Source of the DNA: Pseudomonadota bacterium
Lineage (GTDB): Bacteria; Desulfobacterota; Syntrophobacteria; Syntrophobacterales; Syntrophobacteraceae
Direction of reading: 5' to 3'
DNA length: 13,029 bases
Assembly (NCBI GenBank): GCA_023416335.1
Contig: JAEZHY010000187.1
Span: 1 to 13,029 of the forward strand
Shown here: positions 7,515 to 13,029 of the stretch, in pieces
Position numbering within the stretch: position 1 is the first letter of the stretch
How the letters are laid out: the number at the start of each line of letters is the position of its first letter
The notes under the pieces: generated by a model
Databases searched by the model: none
What the model saw: only the letters and a program-made list of their open reading frames with translations
Told to the model about the DNA's origin: nothing
Program-made: the position numbers and the translations under genes

Positions 7515-7559
7515 CGGGAGGAGAGACTGGAGCAGGATAAAGGGTCTTCTCTCCTCCCG
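7515..7559 (+). promoter_or_regulatory. Strong intercistronic hairpin between binding-protein and permease genes
   Basis: CGGGAGGAGAGA at 7515-7526 and TCTCTCCTCCCG at 7548-7559 are perfect 12-base complements with a 21-base loop. No T-run follows, so full termination is unlikely. Stem-loops just after a binding-protein gene are known in other ABC operons, where they protect the upstream mRNA so that the receptor is made in excess over the permease. The same role is inferred here. The left arm is also SD-like (GGAGGAGAG), but no start codon lies close behind it. Confidence 0.75.
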
Positions 7560-7582
7560 ATTCATAAGAATGGAGCAGCTCG

Positions 7583-8458
7583 ATGGAGCATTTTTTTCAG
7601 CTCGCAATCATGGGAGTTGCAATGGGCAGCATATACGCTCTGGTTGCCCTGGGGGTGGTCCTGATCTTCAATGCGATCCAGAGCCTAAATTTTGCCCAGG
7701 GTGAGTTCCTCATGCTGGGGGCATATTTTGTCCTGACAGTTTCCGGTGCGTTAAAGCTCCCCTATGTGCTCGAGTTTTTTATCATGCTGGGTGCAATGGG
7801 AGTGCTCGGCTATTTCTTCGAGAAGATATTCTGCGCGCCGCTGCGTAGGGCCAGCTACGTTACGGTTCTTGTGAGCACGCTCGGTATGTCGATCTTCTTC
7901 AAAAACATAGCGCAATTCATCTGGGGGCCGCTGCCGCAGTTTTACGATCAGCCGTTTGGGGGCTCGGTTCTGAGGATGGGCAACTATTCCATCCCCACCC
8001 AGTATCTTTTCATAATTATGGTCACGCTGCTTCTCGTGCTGGGGCTCTTTGTTTTCCTGGAACGCAGTTCGCTCGGACATATGCTCAAAGCAGCCTCCGA
8101 AGATCAGGAAGCGGCTTCCCTCATGGGAATACGTGTAGAACGCATGATATCACTTGCCTTTGTCGTTGCGACCATCTTGGCAGGCATAGGCGGTATTCTT
8201 CTTGCCCCCATTTTCTTCATAACCCTCGAGATGGGCTATCTTGTCGGACTCAAGGCTTTCGCCGCGAATATAATCGGCGGATTCGGAAGCATCCCGGGTG
8301 CGATCCTCGGCGGCCTCGTCCTGGGCATCACGGAAATGCTGGGCGCATCATACGTTTCATCAACCTACAAGGACGTCTTCGCATTCGCTGTTCTGATACT
8401 CGTACTCTGCATCAGGCCCCAGGGATTCCTTGGAGAAAAAGTTGCAGATAAGGTCTAA
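7583..8458 (+). CDS. livH: Branched-chain-type ABC transporter permease, LivH-like
   Basis: This is one of the two inner-membrane permease subunits of the Liv-type importer. At 291 residues it is almost wholly hydrophobic, with about eight predicted membrane segments. Family landmarks are ALVALGVVLIFNAIQSLNFAQGEF (in part, about 20-42), the cytoplasmic ATPase-coupling loop ASEDQEAASLMGI at about 171-183, GGFGSIPGAILGG at about 222-234, and the C-terminal RPQGFLG. The ATG at 7583 has only a modest SD (GGAG at 7572-7575, 7-base spacing), which together with the upstream hairpin suggests lower expression than the binding protein. The partner livM-like gene does not follow directly; a dehydrogenase gene lies between them. 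The symbol is given by family resemblance, not by proven leucine transport. Confidence 0.9.
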   Translation: MEHFFQLAIMGVAMGSIYALVALGVVLIFNAIQSLNFAQGEFLMLGAYFVLTVSGALKLPYVLEFFIMLGAMGVLGYFFEKIFCAPLRRASYVTVLVSTLGMSIFFKNIAQFIWGPLPQFYDQPFGGSVLRMGNYSIPTQYLFIIMVTLLLVLGLFVFLERSSLGHMLKAASEDQEAASLMGIRVERMISLAFVVATILAGIGGILLAPIFFITLEMGYLVGLKAFAANIIGGFGSIPGAILGGLVLGITEMLGASYVSSTYKDVFAFAVLILVLCIRPQGFLGEKVADKV

Positions 8459-8496
8459 CGGATTCTTTACCGGAATTATCAAAGGGGGCAAACCAA

Positions 8497-9468
8497 ATGA
8501 ATGACAAGCTGAAGGTTGCACTCACCGACTACAACTTTCCCACGCTGGATATAGAAACGGAAATACTGGGTAAAGAGAATATCGAGCTGTGCCCGCGAAA
8601 CTGCCGGTCCGAGGATGAGCTGATAGAGCATATCCGGCTGGCTGACGGGGTTATAGACCAGTTCTTCCCCATCACACGGCGGGCAATAGAGAACCTCGAA
8701 AAGTGCAGGGTCATTGCTGTGTACGGCATCGGCACGAATCAGATCGACATGCATGCCGCTTCCGAGAAGGGAATTATGGTCGTCAATGTTCCCGATTACT
8801 GCATAGACGAAGTGGCGACTCACGCTCTGGCGTTGATCCTCAACTGTGCACGTGCGGTTTCGGACTACGGCGCCCTGGTCAAAGCAGGTGATTGGGCATA
8901 TATGAGGCTCAAGCTCCACCGGTTCTGCTCCAGCACCGTAGGGATCATGGGGTTGGGCGCGATCGGCAAATCAGTAGCCAAAAAACTTGCCGGATTCGAC
9001 GTGAATCTGATCGGCTACGATCCTTACGTCTCTGCCGAAGCTATGGCCTCCCTGGGTATAACCAAATGCTCAATGGAGGAACTTTTCAAAGAATCCGATT
9101 TCATCACCCTCCATATGCCCTTGACCGACCAGACCAGGGACATGGTTTCGACCGGGCTTATCGGTCTAATGAAACCCACCGCCTACCTCATCAATGTCTC
9201 CCGGGGAGGTTTGGTGGATGAGAAGGCGTTGCTCCTGGCGCTCAATGAATCCCGAATAGCGGGTGCGGCTCTCGATGTACTGGGGCAGGAACCTCCGGCG
9301 CAGGATCACGAGATCGTAAATCATCCGAGGGCGATCGTTACGCCGCACATAGCGTGGTACTCCGATGAATCGTACAAAGAACTGAGGGTAAAGGTGGCAC
9401 AATCGGTCGCCGATGTGCTTCACAACCGCCCCCCCAGGTCAATAGCTAATAAACACCTGCTGAAATAA
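8497..9468 (+). CDS. NAD-dependent D-2-hydroxyacid dehydrogenase
   Basis: It interconverts a D-2-hydroxyacid and its 2-oxoacid in the cytoplasm. At 323 residues it has the usual length and the split catalytic/NAD-binding layout. The Rossmann motif GLGAIG is at 152-157 and the strand-end acidic residue D175 in GYDPY favours NAD over NADP. The catalytic trio is present: R236 in NVSRGGLVDE, E265 in GQEPP and H284 in TPHIAWYS. The N-terminal catalytic domain carries VIAVYGIGTNQID at about 72-84. AAAGGGGG at 8481-8488 is a good SD 8 bases before the ATG. The family includes phosphoglycerate, glycerate/glyoxylate, lactate and other dehydrogenases, and I cannot choose among them. Its place between two permease genes and close to a LarA-domain gene suggests oxidation of an imported hydroxyacid rather than serine synthesis. 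Confidence 0.92.
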   Translation: MNDKLKVALTDYNFPTLDIETEILGKENIELCPRNCRSEDELIEHIRLADGVIDQFFPITRRAIENLEKCRVIAVYGIGTNQIDMHAASEKGIMVVNVPDYCIDEVATHALALILNCARAVSDYGALVKAGDWAYMRLKLHRFCSSTVGIMGLGAIGKSVAKKLAGFDVNLIGYDPYVSAEAMASLGITKCSMEELFKESDFITLHMPLTDQTRDMVSTGLIGLMKPTAYLINVSRGGLVDEKALLLALNESRIAGAALDVLGQEPPAQDHEIVNHPRAIVTPHIAWYSDESYKELRVKVAQSVADVLHNRPPRSIANKHLLK

Positions 9469-9494
9469 CAGCAGGCTTCAGCTTTGCGCTGCTG
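9456..9494 (+). promoter_or_regulatory. Two mutually exclusive hairpins at the end of the dehydrogenase gene
   Basis: CCTGCTG at 9456-9462 pairs with CAGCAGG at 9469-9475; the 6-base loop includes the stop codon. The same CAGCAG (9469-9474) can instead pair with CTGCTG at 9489-9494, with ATTTTCT just after. The segment could therefore switch between two structures depending on whether a ribosome has reached the stop codon, in the manner of an attenuator. Sequence complementarity is seen; the regulatory role is inferred. Confidence 0.45.
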
Positions 9495-9532
9495 ATTTTC
9501 TGGACAGGTCCCCAAACGCCGGGAGTGATCTC

Positions 9533-10498
9533 TTGAATCGAAAAAGATTTTACGGAGCGGCAATTTTCTTGGCACTGCTGGGCGTGCCCCTTGTAATAAC
9601 TTCCGATTATGACATGGGCCTGCTGAACCAGGCGCTGATCTTTACCATAATGACGCTTGGCCTGAATATCGTTTTGGGAACGGCCGGACAGATGTCTCTG
9701 GCTACGGCGGCTTTTTGGGGCATTGGAGCATATACGTCTGCGCTTCTGACCGTCAAAGCCGGCGTCAGTTTCTGGATCGCTTTCCCCGCCTCCGGATTGG
9801 TGGCGGCTCTTTTCGGAGTGCTCCTCGGCTTTCCCTCCCTTAAAGTTAAAGGCCACTACCTCGCCATGGTCACAATCGGCTTCGGCGAGATTACCCACCT
9901 CGTCATGAAAAACTTCACCGCGCTGACCGGAGGTCCAAACGGCATCAGCAATATACCGTCCGTCTCGATCGGGGGTTTCGTTCTCTCAAATTCATTTCGC
10001 TACTATTACCTGGTTCTGGCCGTAACCGCGATTGCGGTCCTCTTCTGCCACCGAATGCGCAAATCCCGGATGGGCAGGGCATTTATCGCGATCAGCGACC
10101 GGGAAGTTATAGCTGCATCAATGGGCATAAACACTCACCTTTACAAGGTATTGGCGTTCATGCTCAGCGCCTTCTGGGCGGGAATCGCCGGCAGTCTCTA
10201 TGCTCATTACTACCATTACATCAATCCCAGCATCTTTGTATTCAGCGAATCCGTCAAGGTCATGTGCATGCTGTTCATAGGAGGAGCCGGCACAGTGCTG
10301 GGGCCGATCCTCGGGTCCTTCCTGCTGGCAATGCTTCCCGAGTGGCTGCGGTTCATGCAGGAGATTTACATGGCCATCTATGGGCTGGGTGTCGCTCTCA
10401 TGATGATTTTCTTCCCCAAGGGACTCATGGGAATCGGCTTCCTCTTTCGGAAAGTCGGCTCGGCGGCTTTGAAGCTGAAACCGCAGGCCGTTAACTGA
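9533..10498 (+). CDS. livM: Branched-chain-type ABC transporter permease, LivM-like
   Basis: This is the second inner-membrane permease subunit of the importer, 321 residues with about eight to ten hydrophobic segments. Landmarks of LivM are NIVLGTAGQMSLATAAFWGIGAY (in part, about 45-67), LKVKGHYLAMVTIGFGEI around 103-120, LTGGPNGI at 131-138, the ATPase-coupling loop AISDREVIAASMGIN at 186-200, GGAGTVLGPILGS at 250-262 and FFPKGLMG near the end. The start is TTG at 9533 with GGGAG at 9521-9525, 7 bases upstream; no in-frame ATG exists before residue 28, so a later start would lose the first membrane helix. The gene is separated from its livH-like partner by the dehydrogenase gene, which is not the usual H-M-G-F order. 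Confidence 0.9.
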   Translation: MNRKRFYGAAIFLALLGVPLVITSDYDMGLLNQALIFTIMTLGLNIVLGTAGQMSLATAAFWGIGAYTSALLTVKAGVSFWIAFPASGLVAALFGVLLGFPSLKVKGHYLAMVTIGFGEITHLVMKNFTALTGGPNGISNIPSVSIGGFVLSNSFRYYYLVLAVTAIAVLFCHRMRKSRMGRAFIAISDREVIAASMGINTHLYKVLAFMLSAFWAGIAGSLYAHYYHYINPSIFVFSESVKVMCMLFIGGAGTVLGPILGSFLLAMLPEWLRFMQEIYMAIYGLGVALMMIFFPKGLMGIGFLFRKVGSAALKLKPQAVN

Positions 10499-10515
10499 AA
10501 ACTGCCTCAATGGAT

Positions 10516-10520
10516 GGGGG
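10516..10520 (+). promoter_or_regulatory. Ribosome binding site that sets the livG-like start
   Basis: A GGGGG run at 10516-10520 lies 7 bases before the ATG at 10528. The earlier in-frame ATG at 10510 has no SD-like sequence before it and would place this run inside the coding part. The later start is therefore preferred. Confidence 0.55.
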
Positions 10521-10527
10521 TGCTCCT

Positions 10528-11310
10528 ATGCAGGATATGCTCAAGATCGACGGATTGACCATCAGGTTTGGAGGGTTGGTCGCAGTCAATGAACTGCGCT
10601 TCCAGATAAAAGAAGGCTCTCTTGCCGGTCTCATAGGGCCTAACGGTTCCGGCAAGACGACCGTCCTCAATAGCATTTCAGGAATATACAGGCCCACCAG
10701 TGGAAACATCTTCTTTTATGACAGGCAGATCGGCGGCAAAAAACCCCACCAGGTGGCGAAGATCGGGATCGGCAGGACATTCCAGAACAACCAGGTTTTC
10801 AAGTCAATGAGTGTGCTGGAAAACGTAATGGTCGGATACCACCATTGCATGCACTCATCGGTCTTCTCCCCCGTTTTCGGGTTTTCCTACGCGAGAAAGG
10901 AGGAGCGCGAGACCGAACTGAAGGCAAGAGAACTGCTCGACTTCCTCGGACTTGCTCACCTCGAGTCCAAAATGGTCGACAGCCTGGCATACGGTCAGCA
11001 AAAGCAGGTCGAAATCGCCAGGGCACTCATAGGATCCCCGAAGCTTATGCTTCTCGATGAACCCGCCGCCGGACTGAACCCGTTCGAAAAACTCGAACTC
11101 GAAAAGCTCATCGCCAATATCAATTCCAGGGGGATCACGGTCCTCATGGTCGAGCACGACATGAAGATGGTCATGAGACTCTGCCGGCACGTGGTCGTGC
11201 TGAATTTCGGAAAGAAGATCGCAGAAGGGAGTCCGCAAAGCATTTCCCAAAATCCCGAAGTGATCAAGGCCTACCTTGGGGAGGAGGATTCCATTGTTAG
11301 AGGTCAATAA
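10528..11310 (+). CDS. livG: ABC transporter ATP-binding protein, LivG-like
   Basis: This is one of two ATPase subunits that power the importer on the cytoplasmic face. From the chosen ATG it has 260 residues. Walker A is GPNGSGKT at 37-44, the signature is LAYGQQKQVEIARA from 153 (LivG proteins typically carry such a variant instead of LSGGQ), Walker B is LMLLDEP at 173-179, and the H-loop is VEHDM. The long insert between Walker A and the signature, around ENVMVGYHHCMHSSVF, is characteristic of LivG. The start at 10528 is supported by the SD at 10516-10520; ATG 10510 would add six residues. The end overlaps the livF-like start by 17 bases, so the two ATPases are probably translated in a coupled, equimolar way. 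Confidence 0.92.
   Translation: MQDMLKIDGLTIRFGGLVAVNELRFQIKEGSLAGLIGPNGSGKTTVLNSISGIYRPTSGNIFFYDRQIGGKKPHQVAKIGIGRTFQNNQVFKSMSVLENVMVGYHHCMHSSVFSPVFGFSYARKEERETELKARELLDFLGLAHLESKMVDSLAYGQQKQVEIARALIGSPKLMLLDEPAAGLNPFEKLELEKLIANINSRGITVLMVEHDMKMVMRLCRHVVVLNFGKKIAEGSPQSISQNPEVIKAYLGEEDSIVRGQ
11283..11287 (+). promoter_or_regulatory. Ribosome binding site that sets the livF-like TTG start
   Basis: A perfect GGAGG at 11283-11287, within the end of the livG-like gene, is 6 bases before the TTG at 11294. An earlier in-frame TTG at 11276 has no SD before it and would translate the SD itself. The TTG at 11294 is therefore the best start. Confidence 0.75.
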
Positions 11311-12001
11311 CATCAGCGTCTTCTATGGAAACATCCAGGCGATACGCAATGTCTCCATCAAGGTAAACAAGGGTGAAATTGTCACCCTTATCGGCTCCAA
11401 CGGCTCGGGGAAGAGTACTACACTGAAATCCATATCCGCGCTGGTTCGGCCGCGCGACGGGGACATCCTCTTCAATGACAATTCTCTCAAGACCTTGAGA
11501 TCCGAGCAGGTCGTGAGGCTCGGGGTGACTCATGTCCCCGAAGGAAGAAGAATTTTTCGCAGTCTGACCGTCCTGCAGAACCTGACCGTAGTCGCGGCCG
11601 CTCTGAAACTGCCCAGGAAGCGCATGAACGAGATACTCGAAGAGGTTTTCGCGCTTTTCCCGAGGCTGCAGGAAAGGCAGGATCAGCTCGGGTGGAGCCT
11701 CAGCGGCGGCGAGCAGCAGATGCTCACTATCGGTCGCGGACTCATGGCCCAGCCGCAGCTCATGATGCTCGATGAACCCTCTCTTGGCCTCGCTCCCAAC
11801 CTGGTCCAGCAAGTATTTAGAATTATCCGGGATATAAATCGAAAGGGAACGACAATTCTTCTGGTCGAACAAAACGCATCCGCGGCCCTGTCCATTGCAC
11901 ACCGGGCTTATGTCCTGGAGGTAGGCGAGGTCACGATGGAAGGGGATGCGCAAAGGATGCTCGCGAACGACGAGATCCGGCAGAAGTACCTGGGACTGTG
12001 A
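11294..12001 (+). CDS. livF: ABC transporter ATP-binding protein, LivF-like
   Basis: This is the second ATPase subunit of the importer, 235 residues, the normal LivF size. Walker A is GSNGSGKST at 34-42, the LivF-typical EGRRIFRSLTVLQNL stands at about 83-97, the signature LSGGEQ is at 136-141, and Walker B LMMLDEP is at 156-162. The switch position reads VEQN, with Gln in place of His, as is usual in LivF. The start is TTG at 11294 with a perfect SD. It overlaps the livG-like gene by 17 bases. The gene closes the transporter block; a 159-base gap with hairpins follows before the LarA-domain gene. Confidence 0.92.
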   Translation: MLEVNNISVFYGNIQAIRNVSIKVNKGEIVTLIGSNGSGKSTTLKSISALVRPRDGDILFNDNSLKTLRSEQVVRLGVTHVPEGRRIFRSLTVLQNLTVVAAALKLPRKRMNEILEEVFALFPRLQERQDQLGWSLSGGEQQMLTIGRGLMAQPQLMMLDEPSLGLAPNLVQQVFRIIRDINRKGTTILLVEQNASAALSIAHRAYVLEVGEVTMEGDAQRMLANDEIRQKYLGL

Positions 12002-12065
12002 TTTCTGATCCGCGGGCGGGGTCCTCTTGGGGGGAGGCGAAACGTCCGTGGAAGCGGCACACCGG

Positions 12066-12094
12066 CCGCATGGGGTGCGGGGGAACTTCCCCCG
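12066..12094. repeat. Overlapping inverted repeats between livF-like and LarA-domain genes
   Basis: CGGGGGAACTTCCCCCG at 12078-12094 is a perfect palindrome around one central base. A second stem, CCGCA at 12066-12070 with TGCGG at 12076-12080, uses part of the same bases, so the two are alternatives. There is no following T-run, so a full terminator is unlikely. The rest of the 12002-12160 gap shows no good promoter, which favours readthrough from the transporter genes into the last gene. Confidence 0.4.
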
Positions 12095-12145
12095 TGCTCC
12101 TCGTAAATTGAGTGTGATCGACCGGAAGACGCGCTGCGTCAACCC

Positions 12146-12152
12146 GGAGAGG
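12146..12152 (+). promoter_or_regulatory. Ribosome binding site for the LarA-domain gene
   Basis: GGAGAGG at 12146-12152 lies 8 bases before TTG at 12161. The in-frame ATG at 12176 has no comparable SD at proper distance, so the TTG is preferred. Confidence 0.6.
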
Positions 12153-12160
12153 ATACGAGT

Positions 12161-13029
12161 TTGAATTTCCCTGATATGTACCGCATTCGGCAGTCGTTCA
12201 ATACTTCGCGGGTCGAGGAAATCGAAGCCCATCTGGATCGTGAACTGGCTCGCACAGTCGATTCAAGGATTTGCCCGGGATCGAGGGTCGCCATAACCGC
12301 CGGCAGTCGCGGTGTCAGGGATATCGACCGGGTCCTGCGTCACATTGTTCAATTCTTAAAAAACCGTGGAGCAAAACCCTTTTTGTTCCCTGCTATGGGC
12401 AGCCACGGCGGCGGAACGGCCGAGGGGCAGCTGAAAGTTTTGAGAAGCCTCAATATCACGGAGCAGTCCATGGGCGCTCCAATACTGGCATCCATGGAGA
12501 CTGTGGAAATTGCGCGTTCTTCGCATGGGTTCCCGGTCCATGTAGACAAATGTGCCGCAGAGGCCGATGGAATCGTCGTAGTCAACCGCGTGAAGCCGCA
12601 TACGGATTTCAGCGGACCCATCGAAAGCGGCCTAATGAAAATGATGGCCATCGGCATGGGAAAATGGAACGGCTGCACGCACATTCACAGGCAGACTGTG
12701 AGCTTCGGCTACGGTCCGGTGATCGCCGAATACGGTGAAACTGTTTTAAATCGCCTTCCAATACTGTGCGGGGTAGGCATCGTCGAAAATGCGCGGGACG
12801 AAATCGCCGAAATCAGGGCGGTCACGCCGGAAAACCTGCGGGCTGAAGAAGAGCAGTTGCTGATCCTGGCAAAGTCCCTGATGGCAAGGCTCCCATTCGA
12901 TCAAATCGATGTCCTCGTAATAGACGAGATGGGCAAGGAAATCAGCGGGACGGGCATGGATACCAACGTTATCGGCAGGATCATGTTCATCGGGGAAAAG
13001 GAACCGGAAAAGCCAAGGATCAGCCGGAT
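12161..13029 (+). CDS. LarA-domain (DUF2088) protein, nickel-pincer isomerase-like, 3' end outside the window
   Basis: The frame is open for 289 codons to the window end, so the gene is partial. The sequence resembles the lactate-racemase-domain family (DUF2088), whose characterised members such as LarA use a nickel-pincer nucleotide to racemise or epimerise 2-hydroxyacids by hydride transfer. Conserved-looking blocks are VAITAGSRGVRDID near 44-57, FPAMGSHGGGTAEGQ near 76-90 with H82, VVNRVKPHTDFSGPIESG near 140-157 with K145 and H147, KMMAIGMGKWNG, and DEMGKEISGTGMDTN from 255. The latter blocks are those of a LarA relative rather than classical LarA. I cannot map the cofactor lysine and nickel histidine with certainty. 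The TTG start at 12161 has SD GGAGAGG; ATG 12176 is the alternative. The nearby hydroxyacid dehydrogenase makes a 2-hydroxyacid substrate plausible. No larB/C/E cofactor genes are in the window. Confidence 0.78.
   Translation, partial: MNFPDMYRIRQSFNTSRVEEIEAHLDRELARTVDSRICPGSRVAITAGSRGVRDIDRVLRHIVQFLKNRGAKPFLFPAMGSHGGGTAEGQLKVLRSLNITEQSMGAPILASMETVEIARSSHGFPVHVDKCAAEADGIVVVNRVKPHTDFSGPIESGLMKMMAIGMGKWNGCTHIHRQTVSFGYGPVIAEYGETVLNRLPILCGVGIVENARDEIAEIRAVTPENLRAEEEQLLILAKSLMARLPFDQIDVLVIDEMGKEISGTGMDTNVIGRIMFIGEKEPEKPRISR

Noticed and set aside
11297..12232. Long open frame of 311 codons on the minus strand
   Set aside because: It is a shadow of the livF-like gene in a GC-biased region; no domain features or plausible start region.
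12271..12738. Open frame of 155 codons on the + strand
   Set aside because: It is an out-of-frame shadow of the LarA-domain gene, whose frame stays open from 12161 to the window end and carries family motifs.

Overview
The window looks like chromosome from an anaerobic, moderately G+C-rich bacterium. I infer something like a deltaproteobacterium (Desulfobacterota) from gene content and style, but no marker gene fixes the taxon. Every intact gene reads on the + strand. No rRNA, tRNA, CRISPR array or intact mobile element is visible.

Region 1 (1-2980) holds a short GC-rich leader and a large MscS-type mechanosensitive channel gene (152-2875) with a strong Shine-Dalgarno and a run of candidate TTG starts. 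Two inverted repeats follow it. Region 2 (2970-3770) is a gap of about 0.9 kb. Its left part carries, on the minus strand, a frameshifted and truncated tyrosine recombinase (integrase) remnant. Its right part is AT-rich and ends in a sigma70-like promoter with an overlapping palindromic candidate operator in front of a GntR/FadR-type regulator gene (3771-4484).

Region 3 (4485-13029) is the main interest. After a clear intrinsic terminator comes a tightly packed run of genes: a PanB-family ketopantoate hydroxymethyltransferase, a DapA-family Schiff-base aldolase/lyase (4-bp overlap with the previous gene), a branched-chain-amino-acid-type periplasmic binding protein, a LivH-like permease, a D-2-hydroxyacid dehydrogenase, a LivM-like permease, LivG- and LivF-like ATPases, and a LarA-domain (nickel-pincer isomerase-like) protein cut by the window end. 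The transporter is complete, with its permease genes split by the dehydrogenase gene.

My reading, which is inference, is a regulated uptake and catabolic locus for a hydroxylated organic acid. The Liv-type ABC transporter imports it, the LarA-like enzyme inverts a 2-hydroxy centre, the dehydrogenase makes the 2-oxoacid, and the DapA-like and/or PanB-like enzyme breaks a C-C bond. PanB run in reverse would deliver the one-carbon unit to tetrahydrofolate. The FadR-type regulator would sense the substrate or an intermediate. The substrate cannot be read from the sequence; pantoate-like branched hydroxyacids and sugar-acid-like compounds are candidates. Several hairpins between genes (4491-4519, 7515-7559, 9456-9494, 12066-12094) suggest RNA-level tuning inside the operon.
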